DNA from: Vibrio metoecus
GTDB lineage: Bacteria > Pseudomonadota > Gammaproteobacteria > Enterobacterales > Vibrionaceae
DNA length: 64,000 bases
Reading direction: 5' to 3'
NCBI RefSeq assembly: GCF_009665255.1
Contig: NZ_CP035686.1
Location: 2,421,001-2,485,000, forward strand
Both the position numbers and the translations under genes were made by a program. Positions 17,209-26,714 of this stretch are shown one piece after another. Positions within the stretch are counted from its first letter, which is position 1. Every line of letters starts with the position of its first letter. Below the pieces are notes generated by a model. That model saw only the letters and a program-made list of their open reading frames with translations. It was not told where the DNA came from and made no database searches.

Positions 17209-17397
17209 TCATCTAGCAAACACGTAGGCGATGACGGCCCCAGCAACCACCAAACACCCGCCGATACGGCGTAATTGATTGTCCGGTTGTAAACTCAATT
17301 GCGCCACCATCTGCCGCCATCCTCTCGGCGCCAATAATGGCCCCAAGCCTTCAACAATAAGCACTAAACCCAGTGCAATCCAAAGTGTCTGTGACAT
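17209..17397 (-). CDS. yjeT: YjeT-like DUF2065 small membrane protein
   Basis: 62 residues from the ATG at 17397 (MSQTLWIALGLVLIVEGLGPLLAP). Two membrane segments: about 3-21 and about 44-60 (GGCLVVAGAVIAYVFA). The conserved EGLGP and RRIGG motifs mark DUF2065. Function unknown. It follows hflC as in E. coli, but an intervening hairpin may reduce read-through. The E. coli neighbour purA is absent here. Confidence 0.88.
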   Translation of the reverse strand: MSQTLWIALGLVLIVEGLGPLLAPRGWRQMVAQLSLQPDNQLRRIGGCLVVAGAVIAYVFAR

Positions 17398-17413
17398 ATT
17401 GACTCCAAATAAC

Positions 17414-17435
17414 AAAGGCCCCTTACGGAGCCTTT
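17414..17435 (-). terminator. Hairpin between hflC and yjeT
   Basis: Minus-strand stem AAAGGCTCC / GGGGCCTTT with a GTAA loop and one wobble pair, 18 bp after the hflC stop. It is followed by GTTATTT, a modest U-tract. It may act as a partial terminator. Confidence 0.6.
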
Positions 17436-17453
17436 TAAAAAGTGACGTTATGC

Positions 17454-18434
17454 TTACTTGGCTGCAGCGCCTTTGGCATTATTCATGTATTGGAAAAACT
17501 CACTTTTGGGATCCAACACCAGAATGTCATTTTTGCTATTGAACGATTTTTCGTAAGCGCGTAATGAACGCAGGAAGCTGAAGAACTCAGGATCTTTCTT
17601 GTAGGCATCCGAGTAAATCTTCGCCGCTTCTGCATCGGCGGTACCGCGAGTAACGCGCGCGGTTTTATCGGCCTCAGCAAGAATCGTGGCCACTTCAAGC
17701 TCTGCTTGTGCTTTGATGACTTCGGCTTTTTCACGGCCTTGTGAGCGGTGTTTACGAGCTACCGATTCACGTTCAGCACGCATACGGCGGTAGATAGATT
17801 CACTGATTTCATCAGGTAGGTTGATCTTCTTCATTCGGAAGTCGACCACGTATACCCCTAAATCCTTCATCGCACTTTCACGAGTATCGTTAAGCACTTC
17901 AGACATGATTTGATCACGCTGACCATCAATCTCAAGCGCTTCTTTCGCCGCTTCTGTGGTGACTTCAGAAGAATCTGAGTTTGCAGGTAATATCGCCACA
18001 TTACGCGGGCCAGACACGATCTGCTTGATTTCACGCGCACCGATTTCAGAACGCAATACGTCAGTCACTTTACGCTCCAGTAGGGCTTCTGCGGTCAACG
18101 CATTACCACCACCGGTAGCCAAGTAGTACTGACCGAAATCGTCGATACGCCACTTTACGTAAGTATCAATGATCACGTCTTTTTTCTCTGACGTCACAAA
18201 ACGATCTGAACGGCCATCCATGGTTTGAATACGCGCATCTAAGGTTTTCACACGGTCAAACAGTGGCATTTTAAAATGCAAGCCCGGTTCGTAAATCTTC
18301 GCCAGATCGTTATTGTCTTTCAACACTCGACCAAAACGGATCACGATGCCGCGCTCACCTTCTGGGATCACAAACATCGACATCAATAATGCTGCGACGA
18401 TCAGAACAACAGTAGGGATTAATAACTTACGCAT
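17454..18434 (-). CDS. hflC: HflC, SPFH-domain membrane protease regulator
   Basis: 326 residues. An N-terminal membrane anchor (LLIPTVVLIVAALLMSMFVI) is followed by an SPFH/prohibitin domain on the periplasmic side and a long coiled region rich in AEVIKAQAELEVATILAEAD. It forms the HflKC cage around FtsH and modulates membrane protein degradation. The start is 2 bp after the hflK stop, so the subunits are coupled. Confidence 0.96.
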   Translation of the reverse strand: MRKLLIPTVVLIVAALLMSMFVIPEGERGIVIRFGRVLKDNNDLAKIYEPGLHFKMPLFDRVKTLDARIQTMDGRSDRFVTSEKKDVIIDTYVKWRIDDFGQYYLATGGGNALTAEALLERKVTDVLRSEIGAREIKQIVSGPRNVAILPANSDSSEVTTEAAKEALEIDGQRDQIMSEVLNDTRESAMKDLGVYVVDFRMKKINLPDEISESIYRRMRAERESVARKHRSQGREKAEVIKAQAELEVATILAEADKTARVTRGTADAEAAKIYSDAYKKDPEFFSFLRSLRAYEKSFNSKNDILVLDPKSEFFQYMNNAKGAAAK

Positions 18435-18436
18435 TC

Positions 18437-19627
18437 TTAGTATCTCCCTTGACGTGTAGTGCTACGCGACTGAGTATCAGTGTTCGTTTCTGTCGTTTGC
18501 TGTGACTCAAGCTCAATCTGATCATACGAAGATGACGATTTGCTCGGACGCGGCTCGGCCTTTTTACTGTCTTGACCGGCTAACTTATCAATTGGCAGAT
18601 AAAGTAAGTTACCGCTCGATTCAGAATCAATCAGCACTTTCGAGGTGTTGCTATATACCTCTTCCATCGCATCCAAATAGAGACGATCGCGCGTCACTTT
18701 CGGCGCGGCTTGGTATTCTGGCAGCAGTTTTTCAAATTGAGCTACCTGACCGAGCGCTTCATTGATGGTGCGCTCATTATAACCTTGTGCTTCTTTCTTC
18801 AGACGCTCAGCACGACCTGTGGCTTTAGGCAAAATTTCGTTCTTGTACGCTTCGGCTTCACGAATGAAACGCTCTTCATCCTCACGCGCTGCAATCGCAT
18901 CATCGAAAGCGTCTTTAACTTGCTCTGGTGGACGAGCCGATTGGAAGTTCACATCAACAATCATCAAGCCCATATCATAGCTATCAATGATTTGATTGAG
19001 TGTCTGCTGAGTGCTTTGGCGAATTTGCTGACGGCCACTGGTCAAGATGCTATCCATCAATGAATCACCAACCACTGCACGTAACGCAGAGTCAGTCGCT
19101 TGACGCAAGCTATCATCCGCATTTGTCACTTGATACAGGTACTTATACGGATCTGAGATGCGATACTGCACATCCATCGAAACGGTCACCACGTTTTCAT
19201 CTTTGGTCAGCATCAAACCCGATGCACGCAGTGAACGAATGGCTTGTACGTTAACTGGGGTCACTTCATCAATAAAGCGTGGACGCCAGTTCAAACCAGG
19301 ATCAACAATGCGGTCATATTTGCCAAGGCGTAGAACAACACCACGCTCTGCTTCACCAATGGTATAGAAGCCAGTGAAGAACCATATCGTAGCTGCAATA
19401 GCAGCAATCACGCTAAAACCGATGGCACCACCACCCGTCAGCGAAGGCCCTTTACCGCCTTTGCCACCAAATTTCCCACCCAGCTTTTGACTCAGTTTAT
19501 TAAACACTTCGTCTAAATCAGGGGGACCTTGATCTCGGCCACCTTTGTTACCGCGATTGTTGTTCCCCCATGGGTCATTATCGCGGCCATTGTTGCCGTT
19601 ATTATTACCAGGCTCATTCCACGCCAT
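18437..19627 (-). CDS. hflK: HflK, SPFH-domain membrane protease regulator
   Basis: 396 residues. A glycine- and asparagine-rich N-terminus (about 1-70) is followed by a membrane span (IGFSVIAAIAATIWFFTGFYTI), an SPFH domain beginning GEAERGVVLRLGKYD, and a coiled region. The low-complexity C-terminus is rich in S, T and Q. It partners HflC in the FtsH-associated complex. GGAG lies 7 bases before the ATG, and hflX is 45 bp upstream. Confidence 0.96.
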   Translation of the reverse strand: MAWNEPGNNNGNNGRDNDPWGNNNRGNKGGRDQGPPDLDEVFNKLSQKLGGKFGGKGGKGPSLTGGGAIGFSVIAAIAATIWFFTGFYTIGEAERGVVLRLGKYDRIVDPGLNWRPRFIDEVTPVNVQAIRSLRASGLMLTKDENVVTVSMDVQYRISDPYKYLYQVTNADDSLRQATDSALRAVVGDSLMDSILTSGRQQIRQSTQQTLNQIIDSYDMGLMIVDVNFQSARPPEQVKDAFDDAIAAREDEERFIREAEAYKNEILPKATGRAERLKKEAQGYNERTINEALGQVAQFEKLLPEYQAAPKVTRDRLYLDAMEEVYSNTSKVLIDSESSGNLLYLPIDKLAGQDSKKAEPRPSKSSSSYDQIELESQQTTETNTDTQSRSTTRQGRY

Positions 19628-19672
19628 TAGAAAACTCCATCATTTGATATGACGTTATACTCTAGCAGTCCT

Positions 19673-20962
19673 TTAAGTAACTATAAAGTCACATAAATCT
19701 GCTTGCTCTCGTTTTTCTAGTCTAGCCCAATCGACCTGTTGCAACCGAACAGTGATCAGTAAATTGCCTTCCGGATCATACTCTTCCTGTTGAATGCAGT
19801 TCATTTGGAAAAATGTGCTACGGATACGCCCTTGATGTCGCGGCGGAATACGTAGATTGTGCTCCACCACTTGGCTTGCCAAACGCTCGCTCAATGCTTC
19901 AAAGAGTAGTTCAATACCAGTTCCCTGCATGGCAGAGATCCACACGACTCTTGGAACGCCTTCATCATCTCGTTCAATACGCGGAGCGTGCTCTTCCAGA
20001 TTATCGATTTTGTTCATCACCAACAGGGTTGGGACTTCATGGGCATCGATTTCCTGCAAAACAGTCTCTACCGCTTGGATATTCTCACGAAAGCGTTCAT
20101 CACTGGCATCAACAACATGTAACAAAATGTCAGCTTCTTGTGTCTCTTGTAACGTCGCTTTAAAAGCCGCAACAAGATCATGCGGAAGATGACGAATAAA
20201 ACCTACCGTATCGGCTAGTACGGCTGGGCCGACATCCGCGAGATCGATTTTACGCAAGGTAGGATCAAGCGTTGCGAACAGCTGATCCGCTGCATACACG
20301 CCGGCTTCAGTGATTCGGTTAAACAGGGTTGACTTCCCTGCGTTGGTATAACCCACCAACGAGATGGTTGGAATTTCTGCACGGCTACGAGCACGGCGCC
20401 CTTGCTCACGCTGTTTGGCCACTTTTTCTAAGCGGCGCAAAATCGCTTTAATTCGTTCACGCAGTAAACGTCGGTCAGTTTCAAGCTGGGTTTCACCCGG
20501 CCCACGTAAACCAATCCCGCCTTTTTGTCTTTCCAAATGCGTCCAACCACGAATTAAGCGTGTCGAAATATGGCGCAGCTGAGCCAACTCGACTTGTAGC
20601 TTACCTTCATGGGTACGAGCACGTTGAGCAAAAATATCAAGGATAAGGCCTGTGCGATCAATCACACGACACTGGCACAGTCTTTCGAGGTTACGTTCTT
20701 GGGCAGGAGAAAGAGCATGGTTAAAAATCACCACGTTAGCACCGTGCATTTGCACAGCTTCGGCGATTTCTTGGGCTTTGCCCTCACCAACAAAATATTT
20801 AGGGTGAGGGGTTTGACGACTGCCTGTTACGACATGCAGTGTAGTCACCCCAGCGGAAGATATAAGCATTTTACATTCGCTCAGATCTTCCCACTCACCC
20901 CGTTGCGTGAAGTTGACATGAACAAGTACGGCTCGCTCACCGGCTTCATAACGGTCAAACAA
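19673..20962 (-). CDS. hflX: HflX ribosome-associated GTPase
   Basis: 429 residues. The N-terminal HflX domain and RLIRGWTHLERQKGGIGLRGPGE linker precede the G domain with G1 GYTNAGKST, G3 DTVGF and G4 NKID. HflX splits stalled 70S ribosomes under stress. The start is TTG at 20960-20962, placed by AAGGAG eight bases upstream and by the MFDRYEAGERAVLVHV N-terminus. It follows hfq by 32 bp. Confidence 0.96.
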   Translation of the reverse strand: MFDRYEAGERAVLVHVNFTQRGEWEDLSECKMLISSAGVTTLHVVTGSRQTPHPKYFVGEGKAQEIAEAVQMHGANVVIFNHALSPAQERNLERLCQCRVIDRTGLILDIFAQRARTHEGKLQVELAQLRHISTRLIRGWTHLERQKGGIGLRGPGETQLETDRRLLRERIKAILRRLEKVAKQREQGRRARSRAEIPTISLVGYTNAGKSTLFNRITEAGVYAADQLFATLDPTLRKIDLADVGPAVLADTVGFIRHLPHDLVAAFKATLQETQEADILLHVVDASDERFRENIQAVETVLQEIDAHEVPTLLVMNKIDNLEEHAPRIERDDEGVPRVVWISAMQGTGIELLFEALSERLASQVVEHNLRIPPRHQGRIRSTFFQMNCIQQEEYDPEGNLLITVRLQQVDWARLEKREQADLCDFIVT

Positions 20963-20994
20963 GCGATCAACTCCTTAAATAATTGTGCAAAGAA

Positions 20995-21258
20995 TTACTC
21001 TTCAGACTTCTCTGCTGGACGATCCGATGCTGGGCGGTCGCCGCTGTGGTGGCTAACTGGACGAGCAGGAACCACAGTAGAAATCGCGTGCTTGTAAACC
21101 ATTTGGTTTACCGTGTTCTTCAGCAGGATCACAAATTGATCAAATGATTCAATCTGGCCTTGCAGCTTGATGCCGTTAACAAGGTAGATAGAAACTGGAA
21201 TACGTTCACGACGTAGTGCATTCAGAAATGGGTCTTGTAGAGATTGCCCCTTAGCCAT
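20995..21258 (-). CDS. hfq: RNA chaperone Hfq
   Basis: 87 residues. Sm1 is visible as [24 protein letters not shown] and Sm2 as [14 protein letters not shown] (YKHAIST is the proximal-face signature). A short polar C-terminal tail follows. The hexamer pairs small RNAs with mRNAs; in V. cholerae it works with the quorum-sensing Qrr RNAs. It lies between miaA and hflX in the amiB superoperon. AAGG sits before the ATG. Confidence 0.98.
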
Positions 21259-21430
21259 TTTATTTTTTCCTTATTTTGTCTTTTCTAGTAATTATTTAGC
21301 TAGCGGTGCAGCAGAATTATATGCAGCCTTGCATCTGAGCTAAACGAATCAAAATCCCCGTTGCTACCGATGCTCAACAGAGTACCAATAGCGGATCCTT
21401 TCCGGGGTACATCACGCAAAAGCGATCACA

Positions 21431-22378
21431 TTATACACAGCTTATTTCGTTGGACGCTATCGCATTCGAGAGTGTTTCAACGGCTTGATCAACGTTTTCG
21501 CTATCTAACCAAGTTAAATCATCCCAGCTGCGTAACCAGGTGATCTGTCGCTTGGCCAATTGACGGGTGGCGCAGATTCCACGATAGATCGCTTCATCTA
21601 GGGTACCGTGACCGTCTAAGTAATCCCACATCTGTCGATAACCGACGCAGCGAATAGAAGGAAGATCTGGATGAAGATCGTCTCTGGCATATAATGCTTT
21701 GACCTCTTCTTCAAACCCTGATTCGACCATCTTCTCAAAACGAAGTTCAATCCGACGATGGAGTTCTGCCCTTTCCTTGGGAGCAATTGCAAACTGCAGC
21801 ACCCGATAAGGAATTGCTTCCCCTTTGGTTTGCGTCAGTTCAGTAAGAGTTTTACCTGAAATTCGATAAACTTCCAATGCCCGCGACAATCTTTGTGGAT
21901 CATTGGGATGAATTCGCTGTGCTGAGGCGGGATCAATCTGTTGTAGTTGTTCATGTAACGCCTGCCAGCCTAATGTTGCGGCTTCTTGTTCGATCTGCTG
22001 ACGAATCGCAGGATCGGCCGCAGGCAGTGGTGACAACCCTTCGAGCAAGGCTTTGTAATAGAGCATCGTCCCACCCACCAACAGCGGAATTTTGCCCTGA
22101 GCAACGATATCTGCCATCTCTTTCAACGCGTCACGACGAAAATCGGCCGCCGAATAAGATTCACTCGGGTCAAGAATATCGATCAAACGGTGCGGTGCGA
22201 GTGCTAACTCTTGAGCATCGGGTTTAGCGGTACCGATGTCCATCCCCCGATAAATCAGTGCCGAATCAACGCTGACGATCTCCACCGGGTATTTCTGACG
22301 TAAGCGAATGGCTAAGTCCGTTTTGCCAGAAGCCGTTGGGCCCATTAAGAAGAGGGCGAGAGGTAACTTTTGAGTCAT
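21431..22378 (-). CDS. miaA: tRNA dimethylallyltransferase MiaA
   Basis: 315 residues from the ATG at 22378 (MTQKLPLALFLMGPTASGKT). The P-loop GPTASGKT (about 13-20) and the substrate motifs DSALIYRGMDIGTAKP and VGGTMLYYKALLEGLSPLP are intact. It prenylates A37 of tRNAs that read UNN codons. The frame is open further upstream, but that would overlap mutL deeply. The chosen start overlaps the mutL stop by 4 bp (ATGA). Confidence 0.96.
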   Translation of the reverse strand: MTQKLPLALFLMGPTASGKTDLAIRLRQKYPVEIVSVDSALIYRGMDIGTAKPDAQELALAPHRLIDILDPSESYSAADFRRDALKEMADIVAQGKIPLLVGGTMLYYKALLEGLSPLPAADPAIRQQIEQEAATLGWQALHEQLQQIDPASAQRIHPNDPQRLSRALEVYRISGKTLTELTQTKGEAIPYRVLQFAIAPKERAELHRRIELRFEKMVESGFEEEVKALYARDDLHPDLPSIRCVGYRQMWDYLDGHGTLDEAIYRGICATRQLAKRQITWLRSWDDLTWLDSENVDQAVETLSNAIASNEISCV

Positions 22379-24321
22379 GGGTGTAATGCTGTAATTGAGG
22401 CGGAAAAATCCACCAAAGTAATAAAATTCGGGTCTTGCAAAGGCAAGTTGCCTTGCCAGAGCTGCTCCAGCTCTGCGATCAAACCGATCGCCTCGGCTAA
22501 AGTGTAGTCTCTTTTTTCTACAACGATGCGTTGGGTTAACCAATCGGCCAATGCTTGATGGCTCAAAACTTGGCTGTCGGAGTAATTCGCGGCGTAAGAT
22601 AACAGATCCGGCAGCAATTGCTGTAAATTTTGCTGGCGCAGTGGCTGAGGCACCGCCATCACCATAATGCTGTGATTGGTGCGCGTTTTCAGCTCAATAC
22701 CCAGTTGCAACAGGGCCGATGAATGACGCTGCGCCACTTGCCATTCAGATTCATTCAGTTTTAGCGCGAGTGGCACCAGCAGTGGCTGCGCTTTCAGCGC
22801 ACCATGCTGAGCATTGAGTAATCCACGCAGTTTGAGTTTCTGAGCTTGGTATAGCGAGATAAGCACACAACCTTGTGGGCTACTCATCAACAGATACTGC
22901 CCCGCCACCACTTGAATCGCCTTGCCCAGTTTTTCTATCGTGATACCCGCTTGCTCTTTTCTAATTGCAGAGAGGTTAGTAGAGGCAACGCGAGGCGCCT
23001 CATCAGGCAAATCGGGAGTTTGCATCAAGGTTTGGTAAACCTCGACCTCTTTTTTACTCACAGATACTGAGCCGAATTTTTCCTTGTTCGAACCGGCAGG
23101 CTTTGGTGAAGCAACCCACGGATTGGCGGCAGCTCGTTCTCTCAGCTGATAATTCTCGCTCTCACCTTCAGGGTTATCGCGCGCAACTTTGCGTGGATAA
23201 TCAGGCGAACTTTGCACGGCTTGCCACACTCTGTCTGGCACGGATGCTTCTATCGCTATCGGTACCTCTTCCGCCGGTGACGAATGGAAGGCGCCTTCAT
23301 TCACTGCAGGTGCCATCACTTGCTCGCTTTGTACCAACGCACTGCTTAATGCTTGGTAAATGAAATCGTGAACGAGGCGTGCTTGATGAAAGCGCACTTC
23401 ATGTTTGGCCGGATGCACGTTGACATCCACTTGATGAGGATCGAGCTCAATAAACAAAACATAGGTGGCAAATTGATCGGCACGCAGACTGGTTTCATAG
23501 CTTTGACGGATCGCATGATTGATCAGCTTATCGCGCATCATCCGGCCATTTACGTAACAGTATTGCAGATCGCTCTGCTGACGCGCGCCTTCGGGTGTGG
23601 TGATCCAACCATGCAATTTAAGGCCTTGGTGTTCTAACTCAATGCGCAGCATATGCTGCACAAACGGGTTGCCACATACCGCAGCTAAGCGTTTCTCTTG
23701 CTGTGGTAAAGTGTTGGCGGCACGATACTGACGCACGATTTTGCCGTTATGGCGCAAGGTAAAGCTAACATCAAAGCGGCTCAGCGCAATCCGCTTGAGC
23801 AGCTCATCGATATGAGTAAATTCGGTTTTTTCAGTACGCAGAAATTTACGCCGCGCGGGAGTATTGAAGAACAGATCCAGCACTTCCACTGTTGTACCTA
23901 CTGGATGGGCGGCAGGTTGTAACTTCACCGCCATATCGCGCCCTTCACTGTAGGCCGACCACGCTTCTTCTTGAGTCACGGTGCGCGATGTCAGCGTCAA
24001 ACGAGACACAGAGCTGATACTTGCTAACGCTTCACCACGAAACCCAAGGCTCATGATCGCTTCGAGATCATCCAGTGTATGAATTTTAGAAGTCGCGTGA
24101 CGGCTCAGCGCCAAACCCAACTCCTCTTTATCAATTCCAGAGCCATTATCTCGGATACGAATGAGCTTCGCGCCACCTTTCTCGATGTCGATATCGATCC
24201 GAGTCGCCCCTGCATCTAGGCTGTTTTCCACCAGCTCTTTCACCACCGATGCGGGTCTTTCTACTACTTCACCAGCAGCAATTTGGTTGGCTAAGCGAGC
24301 CGGTAGAATTTGAATCGTCAT
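22375..24321 (-). CDS. mutL: DNA mismatch repair protein MutL
   Basis: 648 residues. The N-terminal GHKL ATPase carries the motifs ENSLDAGATRIDI, IRDNGSGI and HATSKI, then TLGFRGEAL-type SLGFRGEALASI. A variable linker (about 340-450) joins the C-terminal dimerisation domain. As in other Dam-type gammaproteobacteria, I see no DQHAxxE metal motif, so it should lack the MutL endonuclease. It coordinates MutS and MutH. It starts 6 bp after the amiB stop. Confidence 0.96.
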   Translation of the reverse strand: MTIQILPARLANQIAAGEVVERPASVVKELVENSLDAGATRIDIDIEKGGAKLIRIRDNGSGIDKEELGLALSRHATSKIHTLDDLEAIMSLGFRGEALASISSVSRLTLTSRTVTQEEAWSAYSEGRDMAVKLQPAAHPVGTTVEVLDLFFNTPARRKFLRTEKTEFTHIDELLKRIALSRFDVSFTLRHNGKIVRQYRAANTLPQQEKRLAAVCGNPFVQHMLRIELEHQGLKLHGWITTPEGARQQSDLQYCYVNGRMMRDKLINHAIRQSYETSLRADQFATYVLFIELDPHQVDVNVHPAKHEVRFHQARLVHDFIYQALSSALVQSEQVMAPAVNEGAFHSSPAEEVPIAIEASVPDRVWQAVQSSPDYPRKVARDNPEGESENYQLRERAAANPWVASPKPAGSNKEKFGSVSVSKKEVEVYQTLMQTPDLPDEAPRVASTNLSAIRKEQAGITIEKLGKAIQVVAGQYLLMSSPQGCVLISLYQAQKLKLRGLLNAQHGALKAQPLLVPLALKLNESEWQVAQRHSSALLQLGIELKTRTNHSIMVMAVPQPLRQQNLQQLLPDLLSYAANYSDSQVLSHQALADWLTQRIVVEKRDYTLAEAIGLIAELEQLWQGNLPLQDPNFITLVDFSASITALHP

Positions 24322-24327
24322 AATCGG

Positions 24328-26052
24328 TTATTTATTCGGGATAATCAGTTGCTGCCCCACCAACAGTTGGTCAGAGCGCAACTGGTTGGCTTGGCGAATG
24401 CTATCAACACTAACATTGTATTGATCAGCGATTTTGCTCAGGAACTCACCGCGCTGCACCTTGTGCTTACGTAGCGGCTTATCTTTTAAGCTCACGGTGA
24501 TTTTCAGCTTTTGCCCGAGCACCAGCGTATCGGACTTCAGGTTGTTCTCTTTTTTTATCGCAGCAACGGAAACTTTGTACGTGCTTGAAAGCTTGCCAAG
24601 GAAATCACCCGATTTCACCACATGAGTAACAGTTTCCGTTTCTACTGGATTATTCACCGTGGGCACAGGGATTGGAGCCGGAGCTTGTGAAGCTGGAATG
24701 ACCAACCATTGCCCCACCGCCAATGTTGACGATTTGAGTTTATTCGCTTTCATCAAGGCATCCACACTCACGCCATATTGATTCGCGATCACCCCCACCG
24801 ACTCTCCACGCTGAACTTTATGCTTTTGCGCTTTTCCACGATTGGCAAAGAGGGTTCCTTCTGGAGGGTTATCTTCAAAGTACTGCACAATCGCCGTGGC
24901 TAACGCACGCGCTAACTTATCTTGATGGGTACGTTGAAACAGCAGTTTTTCTTCCGATGGATTCGAGATAAAACCGGTTTCGACTAACACCGAGGGAATA
25001 TCGGGCGATTTTAACACTGCCAAACTCGCGTTCACTGGTTCCGCTTTATGCAAATGAGCCACTTTACCCATCTCTCGCAAAATATTAGAGGCAACTTTAT
25101 AGCCTTCTTTTTGTGAATGGCTAAATTGCAGATCCAGCAGAGTTTGACTGACGTTGCGATCGTTATTGGCTTTTGACAGCACCTCACCGGCCCCACCGAG
25201 CAATTCAGATTGCTGCTCATGGTTTTCAACCCAACGGGCAATCTCGGTATTGGCACGACGGGTATTGAGTACAAACACTGAACCACCACGAGGCTGCGGA
25301 GTATGGAAAGCATCCGCATGCACCGAAACCAGCAGATGTGCTTTACTGCTACGAGCAATTTCTGTGCGTTTATTGAGATTTACAAAATAATCACCACGAC
25401 GAGTCAATACCGCTTTCATTCCCGGTACTGCATTAAGTTGGTCAGCCAGTTTTTTCGATACACTTAGGGTGACGTCTTTTTCATATTTGCGTGTCGGCCC
25501 TATCGAGCCAGGATCCTCCCCCCCATGCCCAGCATCAATCGCGACCACAATATCGTCATTGCCCAGTAACTGAGAGGCATCTTTGCTCACTTGGGTAGAC
25601 GAACTTGGGGTACTGGCAGCACTGCTTTCACTCACTTTGCCATGAGGCATGTCCACCACCAAGCGGTGCCCATATTGTCCGCCAGGAGTTGGAGCCAATT
25701 TGAACAAGGTTGGCGTTGTTTTTTGCTTCAGTTCAAAAACCAGTCGGAAAGTGCTTTTTTCTGGCGGAGACGAGGCGCGAATTTTCGATAGAATCCCGCT
25801 TTCAGTGACATTCTGCGGTAACTTAGCGCGAGACGTGCTCTGTTTAAGATCAATAACCAAACGCTCAGGCGAGCTGAGAGTAAAGTAGCTATAGTCCACT
25901 TCAGACTTAACGTCTAAAACCACTCTGGTTTCATCAGGAGAAGGCCAAACTCGCACCCCCTCCAACACATTCGCCCAAGCTTGAGGAGCGAGAGTCAGTA
26001 AGGCTAATCCGAAGAGTAAGAATCCAAAACGAAAACGGCTAACGTTCAACAT
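24328..26052 (-). CDS. amiB: N-acetylmuramoyl-L-alanine amidase AmiB with three LysM domains
   Basis: 574 residues. Signal peptide (about 1-27, ending PQAWA), an AMIN domain (about 30-130), then the zinc amidase_3 domain (VVAIDAGHGGEDPGSIG and LVSVHADAFH). Three C-terminal LysM repeats begin HKVQRGESVG, HVVKSGDFLG and HKVQRGEFLS. It splits septal peptidoglycan so daughter cells can separate. V. cholerae is reported to depend on one such amidase, activated by EnvC and NlpD; envC lies at 36.4 kb in this window. It overlaps tsaE by 7 bp. Confidence 0.96.
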   Translation of the reverse strand: MLNVSRFRFGFLLFGLALLTLAPQAWANVLEGVRVWPSPDETRVVLDVKSEVDYSYFTLSSPERLVIDLKQSTSRAKLPQNVTESGILSKIRASSPPEKSTFRLVFELKQKTTPTLFKLAPTPGGQYGHRLVVDMPHGKVSESSAASTPSSSTQVSKDASQLLGNDDIVVAIDAGHGGEDPGSIGPTRKYEKDVTLSVSKKLADQLNAVPGMKAVLTRRGDYFVNLNKRTEIARSSKAHLLVSVHADAFHTPQPRGGSVFVLNTRRANTEIARWVENHEQQSELLGGAGEVLSKANNDRNVSQTLLDLQFSHSQKEGYKVASNILREMGKVAHLHKAEPVNASLAVLKSPDIPSVLVETGFISNPSEEKLLFQRTHQDKLARALATAIVQYFEDNPPEGTLFANRGKAQKHKVQRGESVGVIANQYGVSVDALMKANKLKSSTLAVGQWLVIPASQAPAPIPVPTVNNPVETETVTHVVKSGDFLGKLSSTYKVSVAAIKKENNLKSDTLVLGQKLKITVSLKDKPLRKHKVQRGEFLSKIADQYNVSVDSIRQANQLRSDQLLVGQQLIIPNK

Positions 26053-26510
26053 AACTCCAACTGATTCAAGAGGTCGCGTCCATAGTCATTATTGGCAGTG
26101 AGTGTCGCGATTCGTTGCTCACCGTCATAACGTAAATCAATATCGAGATCTGCATGAGGCAATAACCCATGCCCTTTTTCTGGCCACTCAACCAAACAGA
26201 TCGCATCGGTGGTGAAGTAATCACGAATCCCCATAAACTCGAGTTCTTCCGGATCGGCGAGGCGATAAAGATCAAAGTGATACACCTGCCATGCGTCGAG
26301 TTGGTATGGCTCCACCAAAGTATAGGTTGGGCTTTTGACATTGCCTTTATGGCCTAATGCACGAATAAAACCACGACTAAATGTCGTTTTTCCCGCACCA
26401 AGATCACCATGCAGATAAAGCGTCGTTTGTTGTGAACAAATAGCCGCTAACGCGCTACCCAATTCAATGGTGGCTTGCTCATCTTTTAGGGAAAAAATCT
26501 TGTTATTCAT
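26046..26510 (-). CDS. tsaE: tRNA threonylcarbamoyladenosine synthesis ATPase TsaE
   Basis: 154 residues from the ATG at 26510 (MNNKIFSLKDEQATIELG). Walker A HGDLGAGKTT (about 34-43) and conserved SPTYTLVEPY, with VEWPEKG later, define the family. With TsaB, TsaC and TsaD it makes t6A37 on ANN-reading tRNAs. It is the first gene of the amiB superoperon here; nnr, which separates tsaE from queG in E. coli, is absent. It is divergent from queG. Confidence 0.95.
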   Translation of the reverse strand: MNNKIFSLKDEQATIELGSALAAICSQQTTLYLHGDLGAGKTTFSRGFIRALGHKGNVKSPTYTLVEPYQLDAWQVYHFDLYRLADPEELEFMGIRDYFTTDAICLVEWPEKGHGLLPHADLDIDLRYDGEQRIATLTANNDYGRDLLNQLELC

Positions 26511-26714
26511 TGCACTTTTCTCGACAAGGGCATTATTGACTATAAAGAAATCAAAAGAACAGGAATAGTAAACTGGGTTGGAATTGAGAGACAAGAGCTG
26601 TTCTGTTAACAAAGCGAAAAATATCCATGATCCCGCAAGATCTCGCCGTGATTAATGCTAGATGCAGAAAAGAAGATCCGCTAAGATCCTCGCCCCTTTC
26701 CGTGAGACCGCCTG